The notes: generated by a model not told the origin, from the letters alone. Numbered from the stretch's first letter, positions 25,244 through 35,031 are shown. The stretch: 64,000 nucleotides of DNA from Clostridium sp. JN-9 (GCF_004103695.1 NZ_CP035280.1:186001-250000), one strand, 5' to 3'. Program-made: numbers and translations.

Positions 25244-25867
25244 ATGAAAAGGTTAATCTGTTTATTAATTAGTGTTTTAGTTATATTTTCGCTTTTATTT
25301 AGGAATGATAAGGTAGTTAGTCAAAGTGAAATATCAGACAAGCTAATAAGATTTCATATTATTGCAAATAGCGATACCATAGAAGATCAGGCATTAAAAT
25401 TAAAAGTAAGAGATAAAGTTCTTGCATATATATCACCAAAATTAAGTAATTCAAAAAGTATAGATGAATCCAGATTAATTATTAAAAATAATGATGATGA
25501 AATGAAGAAAATAGCAGAACAGGTTGTGAAATCAAATGGATACAGTTATAAAATAAGTTCCAGCCTTGGAAGAGGGAATTTTCCCATAAAAACCTATGGA
25601 AATATAACACTGCCCCAGGGTAATTATGAGGCATATAAAATAATGATAGGTGAGGCAGAAGGACAGAACTGGTGGTGTGTGATGTTCCCTCCATTATGCT
25701 TTGTTGACATTAGCAAAGGGGAAGTTTCATATGAGGAAACCGAAAAAGAAATGAGGACTGTATTAACCCCGGAAGAATACAGTGCTGTTGATAATACTAA
25801 GGGAAATAAAATTCAGATAAGATTTAAAATATTGGACATAATCAGCAAAATAAGAAACCCAGTATAG
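25244..25867 (+). CDS. spoIIR: SpoIIR, forespore signal for pro-sigma-E processing
   Basis: The 207-aa protein has an N-terminal hydrophobic export signal (residues about 4-20). The SpoIIR core follows: LIRFHIIANSDTIEDQALKLKVRDKV, then YKIMIGEAEGQNWWCVMFPPLC. SpoIIR is made in the forespore under sigma-F, secreted into the intermembrane space, and activates SpoIIGA in the mother cell membrane to process pro-sigma-E. It follows GTGGGGG-rich sequence and is convergent with the glycolipid synthase gene, with a shared terminator. Membership is clear. Confidence 0.95.
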   Translation: MKRLICLLISVLVIFSLLFRNDKVVSQSEISDKLIRFHIIANSDTIEDQALKLKVRDKVLAYISPKLSNSKSIDESRLIIKNNDDEMKKIAEQVVKSNGYSYKISSSLGRGNFPIKTYGNITLPQGNYEAYKIMIGEAEGQNWWCVMFPPLCFVDISKGEVSYEETEKEMRTVLTPEEYSAVDNTKGNKIQIRFKILDIISKIRNPV

Positions 25868-25888
25868 TTTTACTATATTGGATTTTTT
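25855..25888. terminator. Bidirectional terminator between spoIIR and the GT28 gene
   Basis: An imperfect 14-bp stem (about 25855-25868 with 25872-25885) spans both stop codons, with T-runs on the plus side. Confidence 0.65.
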
Positions 25889-27012
25889 ATGCTTTTTTTT
25901 ATTAATGTTTTTGCTAAGTTATATATATCATTTCCGCAGTTTGGATTAGAGTATTTGGCGCAATTTCTTTTTAATTCCTCAAGTTTGTCTTTTGACTGTA
26001 GTAGCTTGTCAATTATCTCATGGCATTTATCCACATCATTTAGATTGATTGCTAAATCATGTTTTAACAGGAATTCAGCATTTTTTTCTTCCTGCCCAGG
26101 TATAGGTGAGAATAAACCTAAAGGTATGTTGCAGCTAAGAGCTTCAGTTATTGTAAGTCCACCTGGTTTTGTAAGCAGCAGATCACTTGCCTGCATATAT
26201 TTATTAACTTTATCTGTAAATCCAATTATTCTGGTTCTGGTTTGAGGAAAAGAAGTCCTGCTAAGATCAGTTAACGTTGAATAAAGCTTTTTATTATTAC
26301 CAGTAATTATTATAATCTGTATCTGTTCTTTAACTAATGTTAACTGTTCATATACCTCAGCAATTTTTCCCATGCCAAGACTGCCTCCCATTATTAAAAT
26401 GGTATATACATCTGGATCCAGATCAAGCTCAGCTAATGTGTCATTTTTATTAAATTTTTCGTAAAAACTTGGTTTTACTGGTATGCCTAAACTATGTATA
26501 GTTTCTCTTTGAATTCCTTTTGATTCCATTTCTTCAATCATGTCTGAATTTGAAACTACATATGCATCAATATGTGGATGAAGCCAGAAACTATGAGATG
26601 CATAGTCAGTAAGTATTGCAATAACGGGAATATCAGTTTTATTTTTGCCCTTTAATATTGACATCATTTCTATGGGAAATGGATGAGTGCAAAAAATTAT
26701 TTCTGGAGAGAAATCCTCTATTAACGGTAAAAGCTTATATGTCATAGCCTCATTGATTTTATTACTTAATGTAGCAATTCCATAGTCATTTTCAGAGTAA
26801 TCATAAAGCTTACCAAAAAGGGATGGTGTTACCTTTAATGATTTTAAATAACTTCCAATTACAACTTTATCAATTATGGGATTTATATATTTAAGGGTAT
26901 CTATTACCTTTATTTCAGATTCCGGTTCGTTCAATAAAATATATTTTTTTACTGCCTCGGCGGCACCAGTATGACCTCCACCTGCGGATACTGATAGTAT
27001 AAGTGCTTTCAT
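25873..27012 (-). CDS. Glycolipid glycosyltransferase (MGDG synthase / UgtP-like, GT28)
   Basis: The ATG at 27012 lies 8 nt after AGAAGG; the upstream GTG at 27021 is in the ribosome binding site. The 379-aa protein begins MKALILSVSAGGGHTGAAEA, the MGDG-synthase N-terminal motif. It has the GT28 C-terminal donor region ILIMGGSLGMGKI, then LLTKPGGLTITEALSCNIPL. This family transfers galactose or glucose from the UDP-sugar to diacylglycerol at the inner membrane face, making membrane glycolipids or lipoteichoic acid anchors. Substrate here is inferred from family. It is a lone minus-strand gene. Confidence 0.85.
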   Translation of the reverse strand: MKALILSVSAGGGHTGAAEAVKKYILLNEPESEIKVIDTLKYINPIIDKVVIGSYLKSLKVTPSLFGKLYDYSENDYGIATLSNKINEAMTYKLLPLIEDFSPEIIFCTHPFPIEMMSILKGKNKTDIPVIAILTDYASHSFWLHPHIDAYVVSNSDMIEEMESKGIQRETIHSLGIPVKPSFYEKFNKNDTLAELDLDPDVYTILIMGGSLGMGKIAEVYEQLTLVKEQIQIIIITGNNKKLYSTLTDLSRTSFPQTRTRIIGFTDKVNKYMQASDLLLTKPGGLTITEALSCNIPLGLFSPIPGQEEKNAEFLLKHDLAINLNDVDKCHEIIDKLLQSKDKLEELKRNCAKYSNPNCGNDIYNLAKTLIKKSIKNPI

Positions 27013-27045
27013 TTTAATCACCTTCTGATTAATAATAGTTAAAAT

Positions 27046-27074
27046 AAATAAATTTTGAGCGTAATAACATTATA
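27046..27074 (+). promoter_or_regulatory. Putative sigma-G promoter for ypeB
   Basis: CATTATA at 27068-27074 fits the sigma-G -10 consensus CATWMTA. AAATA at 27046-27050 is an imperfect -35 with a 17-nt spacer. ypeB is forespore expressed in Bacillus. Confidence 0.35.
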
Positions 27075-27242
27075 TAGGAAATATCTATTTTAATAAATAA
27101 AATAAAAAAATAATTAAGAAAAAATTAATACTTCAACTTGGAATTTAAAAAATATATAACAATGAGCAACTATTATTCATTAGCAGGAATAATGAAAGAG
27201 ATAAATACAGATAATATTGTTGACAAAGGAGGGAAATTTATT

Positions 27243-28613
27243 ATGAAGGCTACAAGAAAGAGAATCATCTATACTGCCATTGTAACATTAATAGTGGTAT
27301 TTTCAAGTACATTTGCTATATTAATGACTTTGGAAAGGACAGATTACAGGAATTATTTACAATCTGAATATAGTAAAAATATGTTTGAACTAATAAATTC
27401 TGTCCAAAATATAAGGGTTAACTTAGCAAAAGCAGGTGTTGTTGGTTCAAGAGAACAAAGTATTGTTGTATTTGAGGAAATATTCAGGAATGCATCTATG
27501 GCCAATGATAAGCTTAACTCACTTCCAATTCCTCAGGAAATTTCAGCAGAAAGCAGTAAATTTATATCACAGATCGGAGACTTTTGTTATTCCCTTGGAA
27601 CCTCTGCCTCTGAAGGAAAACAGTTAACGGAACAGGATTATGCTTCAATAGACAGGCTAAAAAAGCAATCATTGGCTTTGGAAGAGCAATTAAATAATAT
27701 CTCATCAAATATAAACCGTGGGAATATTAAGTGGGGGGATATAAGGAAAAAAGTTACCGGAGTTCTTGCAAAGCAGGATGGGCAGCTGGTATCTGATAAA
27801 TTCTCAGGAATACAAAAACAAATTGCTCAATATCCATCTTTGATTTACGATGGACCTTTTTCTGACAACAATTTAGATATTAAACCTAGAATTAATGAAC
27901 AAAGCTTAATATCACTGGAGGAAGGAAAAAAGGCTGCTGTAAATATAATAGGTGCGGATAAAGTCAGCAGTATAGATTATAAAGCCAATGAGGGTAATGC
28001 AAAAATCGGATCCTATAGATTTGACATTAAAATTAAAGGAAGAGATAATAAAAATGGATCTGTTATATGTGAAATAAGTAAAAAGGGAGGAAAGGTTATT
28101 TATCTTTTAGACAGCAGATCAGTTGTACAGCCAAAGATAGACACAGCTAAAGCTTTAAATATTGGAACAAAATATTTAAGTGATATAGGATATAAGAATA
28201 TGAATCCAATGTATGTGTTAAACTATGGTAATATTGCTGTGATAAATTTTGTATATAAACAGGATAATATTATTATGTATCCAGATCAGATAAAATTAAA
28301 AGTGGCATTAGATAATGGAGATATTATCGGCATTGAATCAGAAAAGTATTTAGTATCACATATAGATAACAGAAAATTAAATACACCTAAAATTACTGAA
28401 GCACAAGCTAGAACTAAGGTTGGAAAAAAATTAAAAATAAGTTCGGTAAAATTAGCTTTAATACCAACTGATACAAATAAGGAAGTACTATGCTATGAAT
28501 ATTCGGGAGCTTATAATAATGATAATTTTAAAGTTTACATTAATGCTGAAACAGGATATGAGCAGAAAATTGTGCAGATAATTAATACTCCTAATGGTCA
28601 GCTGACAATGTAG
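27243..28613 (+). CDS. ypeB: Germination protein YpeB (PepSY domains)
   Basis: The ATG at 27243 follows AAAGGAGG at 9 nt; the frame is open further upstream but without ribosome binding. The 456-aa protein has one N-terminal transmembrane segment (about residues 8-28) and the YpeB core (NIRVNLAKAGVVGSREQ, then FSGIQKQIAQYPSLIYDGPF). C-terminal PepSY repeats hold SLISLEEGKKAAVNIIGADK. In Bacillus YpeB stabilises the cortex-lytic enzyme SleB in the spore inner membrane and is degraded at germination. No sleB is adjacent, unlike the usual bicistron. It is a single gene with its own terminator. Confidence 0.9.
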   Translation: MKATRKRIIYTAIVTLIVVFSSTFAILMTLERTDYRNYLQSEYSKNMFELINSVQNIRVNLAKAGVVGSREQSIVVFEEIFRNASMANDKLNSLPIPQEISAESSKFISQIGDFCYSLGTSASEGKQLTEQDYASIDRLKKQSLALEEQLNNISSNINRGNIKWGDIRKKVTGVLAKQDGQLVSDKFSGIQKQIAQYPSLIYDGPFSDNNLDIKPRINEQSLISLEEGKKAAVNIIGADKVSSIDYKANEGNAKIGSYRFDIKIKGRDNKNGSVICEISKKGGKVIYLLDSRSVVQPKIDTAKALNIGTKYLSDIGYKNMNPMYVLNYGNIAVINFVYKQDNIIMYPDQIKLKVALDNGDIIGIESEKYLVSHIDNRKLNTPKITEAQARTKVGKKLKISSVKLALIPTDTNKEVLCYEYSGAYNNDNFKVYINAETGYEQKIVQIINTPNGQLTM

Positions 28614-28639
28614 AAAAATATTTCATTAATAAAAAGTAT

Positions 28640-28685
28640 AAAGTATAAGGATAATGTTATGAAATTTTCCTTATACTTTTTTATA
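28640..28685 (+). terminator. Intrinsic terminator after ypeB
   Basis: A perfect 12-bp stem (28640-28651 with 28668-28679) is followed by TTTTTTAT. Confidence 0.85.
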
Positions 28686-28761
28686 TGTACATAAATAGTT
28701 GCGAAAAAATACAAAAACAAATAAACTATATCATAGAAAATATTATTATTGTACATAAATA
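28686..28761 (+). repeat. Pair of direct repeats TGTACATAAATA
   Basis: Exact 12-nt copies lie at 28686-28697 and 28750-28761, 64 nt apart, upstream of the PP-loop gene. Each contains the TGTACA palindrome. They may be operator half-sites; no regulator is known. Confidence 0.35.
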
Positions 28762-28817
28762 ATTTTAATGCAATTATTATATTGAAAGCAAATATCTATA
28801 TAGAAGGGTGATTTAAA

Positions 28818-29798
28818 ATGACAAGAGCTTTAGCAATGATGTCAGGCGGATTAGACAGTGTGCTTGCTGCAAAATTAATTAAGGATCAAGGCATTGAGGT
28901 TATAGGAATATGCTTCAAATCTTATTTTTTTGGAGAAAAGAATGCTGAAAGAATGGCTGAACAAATAGATATACCATTAGTGGTTGTTGATTTTTCTAAG
29001 GAACATTTTGAAATGGTTAAAAATCCAAAGCATGGATATGGAAAAAACATTAATCCATGTATAGACTGTCATGCTATGATGATGAGGTATTCTGGAGAAC
29101 TTCTTGATAAATACAAAGCAGACTTTATTATTACAGGAGAAGTTTTAAATCAAAGGCCAATGTCACAGAATAGAAACAGCCTTGATGTAGTTAAAAATGA
29201 GTCTGGATTTGCAGAGAAAATTTTAAGGCCTTTATGTGCAAAGACAATAGAACCTACTCAAATGGAATTGGATGGTTTAGTGGACAGAGATAAACTTTTA
29301 GATATTAAAGGGAGAAACAGAAAAGCACAAATGGAGCTTGCAGAAAAGTGGGGAATTAAAGATTATCCGTCTCCAGCAGGAGGATGCAGGCTAACTGAAC
29401 CTAATTATGCAAAAAGGTTATTTGACTTATTAAAATATAATAAGAACCCGGAAGAAAGAGAACTGCATTTGTTAAGGATAGGGAGACACTTTAGATTATC
29501 AGAAAAGGCCAAAGCAGTGTCTACCAGAACTGGAGAAGAAGGAAATGAAATAAAGGAATTTTTAAATGATAAAGATTTATTATTTTGTTCAGAGGATTAC
29601 AGCGGATCGGATATAATAATAATAGGAGAACCAGGGGAAAATGATATTAACATGGCAGCAAAAATAGCAGCAAGGTATTGCAAGGGTAAGCATGAGGATA
29701 ATTTAAAAATAAAATATGGGTATTTTAATAATGGCTTAAACAAACATATTGTTACAGAAGCTGCTTCAGAGGAAGAATTAAATAAATACCTTATATAA
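28818..29798 (+). CDS. PP-loop (ThiI/MnmA-like) protein with DUF814/NFACT-R C-terminal domain
   Basis: The 326-aa protein begins with a PP-loop ATP pyrophosphatase domain, MSGGLDSVLAAKL at residues 8-20 (SGGxDS), with CIDCHAMMM near residue 90. It then has the C-terminal region YPSPAGGCRLTEPNYAKRL with LRIGRHFRLS of the DUF814/NFACT-R type. The PP-loop suggests adenylation and possibly sulfur transfer to tRNA or another substrate. True ThiI has an N-terminal THUMP domain and MnmA has a different C-terminus, so neither name is safe. It is followed 22 nt later by a DUF1934 gene, probably in one operon. Confidence 0.8.
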   Translation: MTRALAMMSGGLDSVLAAKLIKDQGIEVIGICFKSYFFGEKNAERMAEQIDIPLVVVDFSKEHFEMVKNPKHGYGKNINPCIDCHAMMMRYSGELLDKYKADFIITGEVLNQRPMSQNRNSLDVVKNESGFAEKILRPLCAKTIEPTQMELDGLVDRDKLLDIKGRNRKAQMELAEKWGIKDYPSPAGGCRLTEPNYAKRLFDLLKYNKNPEERELHLLRIGRHFRLSEKAKAVSTRTGEEGNEIKEFLNDKDLLFCSEDYSGSDIIIIGEPGENDINMAAKIAARYCKGKHEDNLKIKYGYFNNGLNKHIVTEAASEEELNKYLI

Positions 29799-29820
29799 AA
29801 GTACTATAGAGAGGTAAGTT

Positions 29821-30249
29821 ATGAAGAAAAAAGCAATTATTACTGTTTCAAGCAGGCAGATTAATGAAGAAAATAATGATGAAGATGTTGAAGTAGTAAC
29901 ACCTGGAAACTTTTATAAAAAAGAAGATAGTTACTATGCTGTTTATGAAGAAACTGAGATTTCCGGCATGAAAGGAACTACTACAACACTTAAAATTGAG
30001 GACAATAAGCTATCCCTCATAAGAATTGGAAGTACAAGTTCAAAGATGGAATTTGATGAAAAAAAAGAAAATGTTTCAATGTATACTACTCCATATGGAA
30101 CTTTGCAATTAAAAATTAAAACCAGTGATCTGGACGTGGATGTGAATGATTATGGAGGGGATGTAACTGTTAATTATGATTTAAGCATTGTAGGACAGGT
30201 ACCAGTAAAAACAGTTCTTAAAATTAATATTAACCCTAATAAAAACTAA
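29821..30249 (+). CDS. DUF1934 (YwiB-like) beta-barrel protein
   Basis: The 142-aa protein matches the DUF1934/YwiB family: KKKAIITVSSRQ at the start, a central YAVYEETEISGMKGTTTTLK, RIGSTSSKMEFD, and TPYGTLQLKIKT near the middle. The fold is a small calycin-like barrel in the cytoplasm. Function is unknown. In Bacillus subtilis ywiB lies near argS and the rho region, and a similar neighbourhood (pyrG, rho, rpmE) is seen here. It follows the PP-loop gene by 22 nt and is ended by a hairpin. Confidence 0.85.
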   Translation: MKKKAIITVSSRQINEENNDEDVEVVTPGNFYKKEDSYYAVYEETEISGMKGTTTTLKIEDNKLSLIRIGSTSSKMEFDEKKENVSMYTTPYGTLQLKIKTSDLDVDVNDYGGDVTVNYDLSIVGQVPVKTVLKININPNKN

Positions 30250-30252
30250 TAC

Positions 30253-30303
30253 AAACAGGCTGGCATATTATATATAAATTATAGTAGGCTGGCCTGTTTA
30301 TTT
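30253..30303 (+). terminator. Probable terminator after the DUF1934 gene
   Basis: An 8-bp GC-containing stem (30253-30260 with 30292-30299) has a long AT-rich loop and is followed by ATTTTATT. Confidence 0.5.
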
Positions 30304-30396
30304 TATTGCTATATACTTTTCAGGTTTAGAAATATATTATCTGGATAGTATTATTATTGAGAAATACAATTATAGTAATTTTCGGAGGGCAGCATT

Positions 30397-30702
30397 ATGA
30401 ATGATTTTAAAAACAAAGAAAATACTTATAAGAGAATAATAAACATTTTATGTGAGCATATGGACATAAATAGCAGCGAATTAATAAAGATTATGAAGGA
30501 TAAAGAATGCAGATATATTCTTTTCCTGCTATTAAAAAAATATGACTGCATAAACATGGAAAACTTAAATAGAGACTTTTTAATAGATAGTAAGAAGAAA
30601 ATAACCAGCAATTTAAGAAAAGCCGAAGAAAAAATGCTAATAAATAAAAGAATAAGAGATATGTATTTTGAAGCAGAAAATATTATGGAAAAATACAAAT
30701 AA
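30397..30702 (+). CDS. Small protein resembling a stand-alone DnaA domain IV
   Basis: The 101-aa frame follows TCGGAGGGCAGC and its ATG. By eye it aligns with the C-terminal DNA-binding domain of DnaA. A first helix with MDINSSELIK corresponds to the FNIKLEDFKAK region, YILFLLLKKY matches the hydrophobic RQIAMYLSRE helix, ENLNRDFLID matches KIGEEFGGRD, and a final EEKMLINKRIRDM helix matches EKISKLLADDE. The DnaA signature helix DHTTV is replaced by a lysine-rich SKKKITS, so oriC-box recognition is not expected. It may be a TrpR-superfamily DNA-binding protein. It lies alone before pyrG. The similarity is inferred without a search. Confidence 0.7.
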   Translation: MNDFKNKENTYKRIINILCEHMDINSSELIKIMKDKECRYILFLLLKKYDCINMENLNRDFLIDSKKKITSNLRKAEEKMLINKRIRDMYFEAENIMEKYK

Positions 30703-30855
30703 ATTTTTATAAAAAAACAAAAAAAAGTATAGCACTAATTTAAAAACTGTGTTAATATATTTAATATGTTTTTAAACACAAAAATACCATTTTATTTATA
30801 GGGTAATATCTATTATAAAAGGTTTAATAATAATTGTCAATATAATTTTATAAGT

Positions 30856-30899
30856 TGTTTAAGGCTAAATATATTAAACAGGAGGTGAAAACTGTTTTA

Positions 30900-30900
<1 letters not shown>
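30856..30900 (+). promoter_or_regulatory. Two mutually exclusive hairpins around the pyrG leader ribosome binding site
   Basis: TTAAACA (30874-30880) can pair upstream with TGTTTAA (30856-30862), leaving AGGAGG free. Alternatively TTAAACAG (30874-30881) can pair downstream with CTGTTTTAA (30892-30900), which puts GAGGTGAAAA into the loop. Both pairings use the same strand segment. This could be a translation switch, or chance in AT-rich DNA. Confidence 0.3.
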
Positions 30901-32529
<1,629 letters not shown>

Positions 32530-32532
32530 TTT

Positions 32533-32574
32533 AAAAGCTATGTTTTAAGTGTTAATTTAAAACATAGCTTTTTT
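32533..32574 (+). terminator. Intrinsic terminator after pyrG
   Basis: A perfect stem of at least 14 bp (32533-32548 with 32557-32572) is followed by T. Confidence 0.9.
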
Positions 32575-32649
32575 AGCAGGATTTTAACAAGATATATAGA
32601 ATAATATATTATGTATTAATAATAAATATTACTTTGGAGGTGAAACCTG

Positions 32650-32994
32650 ATGTTGATTAATTCTGAATTGAGCATAGCAGTTAAAAACTACTATGGACAG
32701 TATAGATTAAGAAATTTTTCAATATTTAAAATAGATGACTTAAATAATTGTTTCACTCCGTTTAAGATTACAATTAACAAAAACAGAGAAATCGTAATAA
32801 AGATAAAATGCCCTATATGTGACTGTTATCATTTTTATAGATATTCTATAAGTGATGTGCTGGATAGAAACATTTTAGTTGGTGGTTGTGAATCTTTAGG
32901 AGTCCCGCTATTTTATATAGGGAAAAATAAAAATGTTACTAATAGAGTAAAAAGATACAATGAGGTAAATAGAAAATTATTTGCCATGATATAA
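32650..32994 (+). CDS. Small unrecognised protein with a Cys-rich motif
   Basis: The 114-aa frame has a strong GGAGGTGAAACCTG site just before its ATG. It contains IKIKCPICDCYHFYRYSISD at residues 55-74, a CxxCxC-x-H cluster that may bind zinc, and a later single Cys. It has no signal peptide or membrane segment and is basic towards the C-terminus (KNKNVTNRVKRYNEVNRK). I do not recognise the family. It sits alone between pyrG and rho, with a promoter-like element starting 28 nt after its stop. Confidence 0.7.
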   Translation: MLINSELSIAVKNYYGQYRLRNFSIFKIDDLNNCFTPFKITINKNREIVIKIKCPICDCYHFYRYSISDVLDRNILVGGCESLGVPLFYIGKNKNVTNRVKRYNEVNRKLFAMI

Positions 32995-33021
32995 ACTTTG
33001 CAAAGTTGAAGGCTAAACATA

Positions 33022-33050
33022 TTGACATATTAAAGACTGTGGTGTAACAT
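33022..33050 (+). promoter_or_regulatory. Sigma-A promoter upstream of the rho leader
   Basis: TTGACA at 33022-33027 and TAACAT at 33045-33050 with a 17-nt spacer. A hairpin terminator lies about 110 nt downstream and rho starts 253 nt downstream. Confidence 0.5.
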
Positions 33051-33068
33051 TTAAGTGTAATTTGTATT

Positions 33069-33082
33069 TGAAAACGTTTTGC
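33069..33082 (+). promoter_or_regulatory. cre-like site in the rho upstream region
   Basis: TGAAAACGTTTTGC matches TGWAARCGYTWNCW at 12 of 14 positions. It lies about 12 nt after the inferred start point, a position suited to a roadblock by CcpA. Consensus match only. Confidence 0.3.
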
Positions 33083-33131
33083 TAGGTGTAAAACCAAACC
33101 ATTAATTCCAAACAATAATCAAAATTCCGAA

Positions 33132-33170
33132 CTAAAATCCCATAGTTTTTCTATGGGATTTTAGTTTTAG
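33132..33170 (+). terminator. Hairpin terminator upstream of rho
   Basis: A perfect 14-bp stem (33132-33145 with 33151-33164) and 5-nt loop are followed by TTTTAGTT. The T-tract is interrupted. Confidence 0.7.
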
Positions 33171-33302
33171 TTAAAATTTTATGGATTAAAAATACAAAAT
33201 GGGGTATAATCAAATGTAAAATATACTTTTCTTATGCAATTCTAAATAAAATCCCTTTTATTTACATAAGTAGTTTTAAGTTTAATGTGAGGTGTAAAAT
33301 TA

Positions 33303-34769
33303 GTGAATAAAGAATTGGAAGAGACAACTCTTTCAGAATTAAAAGAAATAGCTAAAGGCTTGGGAATCAAAAATATTTCCAAATATAGAAAAAGTGATTT
33401 GATTGAAAAAATCAAAGAGATTTCACCAGTGAGTATAGAAAAAGATGGTATTGTTTTGCGGGAAAAAATAATTCCTAAAAGTGAAATAAAAACAAATGAT
33501 GATATTAGTGAAACAGTTAAAACAGATACAACGGAAAAAGTACATGAAAGTGAAAAGAAAAGTAATATTGATGAAAACCATCTAAGGTATGAAGAAAAAA
33601 AAGAAAAGCTGAAAGAGATGATAAATGACTCTGAAACAGCAAATGGGGTTTTAGAAATTGTAGAAAATAATAACTATGGTTTTCTAAGGGGAAAAAATTA
33701 TCTTTCCGGACCTGATGATATCTATGTATCACCTTCACAAATCAGAAGATTTAATTTGAGAACCGGTGATAAGGTAGAAGGCAAAATCAGAATAGCAAAA
33801 GAAGGAGAAAAGTTCCCGGCACTTCTTTATGTTCAAAAAGTAAATGGAGAGGATCCTGAGAGAGCTGTTGGAAGGATACCTTTTGAAAATTTAATTCCTA
33901 TATATCCAAATGAAAGATTAAGGCTGGAAACAAATAGGGAAGAATTATCCATGAGAATGATGGATATTATATCACCAATAGGCAAGGGACAAAGGGGAAT
34001 TATAGTAGCTCCTCCAAAGGCAGGAAAGACAACACTTTTAAAAATGATTGCTCAAAGCATTACCAGGAATTACCGTGAGGTAAAGCTTATTGTAGTACTT
34101 ATTGATGAAAGACCTGAAGAAGTTACGGATATGCAGAGGTCAATAAATGGTGAGGTTATTTATTCTACTTTTGATGAAGAACCTGATCACCATACAAAAG
34201 TTGCTAACATGGTATTGGAAAGAGCAAAAAGAATGGTTGAACAAGGGCAGGATGTAATTATTTTACTTGATAGTATCACCAGATTAGCAAGGGCATATAA
34301 TTTAACAATTACCCCTACTGGAAGGACACTTTCAGGAGGACTCGATCCAGGAGCTTTAATGATGCCTAAGAAGTTTTTTGGGGCAGCAAGAAATATTGAA
34401 AATGGCGGCAGCTTAACTATTTTAGCCACTGCTTTAATAGAAACGGGAAGCAGAATGGATGACATGATTTTTGAAGAATTTAAAGGTACAGGTAATATGG
34501 AAGTCCATCTTAACAGAAAGCTTCAGGAGAGAAGAATTTTCCCTGCAATAGATATATATAAATCTGGTACGAGAAAAGATGACCTGCTGTTTAAAGATCG
34601 TGATGAAAAAGAGGCAGCCTATAATATTAGGACTCTCCTTTATGATGAAAGCAATGTGGAAAATATTACTGAAGATTTAATTAATATGTTGTCTAAAACA
34701 AGAAATAATTATGAATTTGTTTCATTGATATCAAAGATGAATCTTGGAAAAGAAAGAACAAAAAGATAA
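33303..34769 (+). CDS. rho: Transcription termination factor Rho
   Basis: The 488-aa protein starts at GTG after GTGAGGTG. It has the Rho N-terminal helical domain ([20 protein letters not shown]) and a charged insertion at about residues 50-105. The cold-shock-like RNA-binding domain ([20 protein letters not shown]) follows, then the RecA-type ATPase with P-loop [12 protein letters not shown] near residue 236. The insertion makes it longer than the Bacillus protein (about 427 aa), as in other clostridia. Rho is a hexameric helicase that ends transcription of untranslated RNA. A promoter, cre-like site and hairpin lie in the upstream 300 nt. It converges on rpmE. Confidence 0.96.
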   Translation: MNKELEETTLSELKEIAKGLGIKNISKYRKSDLIEKIKEISPVSIEKDGIVLREKIIPKSEIKTNDDISETVKTDTTEKVHESEKKSNIDENHLRYEEKKEKLKEMINDSETANGVLEIVENNNYGFLRGKNYLSGPDDIYVSPSQIRRFNLRTGDKVEGKIRIAKEGEKFPALLYVQKVNGEDPERAVGRIPFENLIPIYPNERLRLETNREELSMRMMDIISPIGKGQRGIIVAPPKAGKTTLLKMIAQSITRNYREVKLIVVLIDERPEEVTDMQRSINGEVIYSTFDEEPDHHTKVANMVLERAKRMVEQGQDVIILLDSITRLARAYNLTITPTGRTLSGGLDPGALMMPKKFFGAARNIENGGSLTILATALIETGSRMDDMIFEEFKGTGNMEVHLNRKLQERRIFPAIDIYKSGTRKDDLLFKDRDEKEAAYNIRTLLYDESNVENITEDLINMLSKTRNNYEFVSLISKMNLGKERTKR

Positions 34770-34780
34770 ATAAAATGAAA

Positions 34781-34809
34781 AAAACTCGGTCGAAAAGATC
34801 GAGTTTTAT
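34781..34809. terminator. Bidirectional terminator between rho and rpmE
   Basis: An 11-bp stem (34781-34791 with 34797-34807, one G-U pair) with a GAAAA loop carries A-runs before and T after, so it can act on both strands. Confidence 0.85.
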
Positions 34810-34818
34810 CATACCAAT

Positions 34819-35031
34819 TTATTTTTCTTCTTTTAAGTTGAATTTCTTCATGAACTTTTCAACTCTTCCACCAGCATCTACTATCTTTTGCTTGCCAGTG
34901 AAAAATGGGTGGCATTTAGAACATATTTCAACCTTAAGTTCTTTTTTGGTAGAACCTGTAATAAAAGTATTTCCACATGCACACTTAACTACAGCATCAT
35001 GGTAGTATTCTGGATGTATGCCTTCTCTCAT
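34819..35031 (-). CDS. rpmE: 50S ribosomal protein L31
   Basis: The minus-strand ATG at 35031 follows GAGGTG and gives 70 aa. [20 protein letters not shown] is the bacterial L31 start. The four cysteines (CACG and CSKC) mark the zinc-binding C+ form. L31 joins the large ribosomal subunit at the inter-subunit bridge. The gene usually follows rho in the same direction; here it is on the opposite strand and convergent, so its expression does not depend on the rho promoter. Confidence 0.95.
   Translation of the reverse strand: MREGIHPEYYHDAVVKCACGNTFITGSTKKELKVEICSKCHPFFTGKQKIVDAGGRVEKFMKKFNLKEEK

Larger units (their letters stand above)
33057..33170 (+). ncRNA. Candidate small RNA or attenuated rho leader, about 110 nt
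   Basis: The segment lies between the promoter at 33022-33050 and a perfect 14-bp hairpin at 33132-33164, and contains no supported reading frame. A cre-like site lies near its start. It may be a stand-alone small RNA, or a rho leader in which the terminator attenuates expression, since rho is autoregulated in other bacteria. The remaining gap to 33302 has a TATAAT at 33205-33210 with a weak -35. Confidence 0.35.

Noticed and set aside
28818-29798. Calling the PP-loop gene larE to complete the lar pathway
   Set aside because: LarE has a different length and C-terminus and a different cysteine layout; the C-terminal part here is DUF814-like, and the gene is 25 kb from larCB.
34775-35005. 76-residue plus-strand frame after rho
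   Set aside because: It is antisense to rpmE, whose L31 identity with zinc cysteines is clear.
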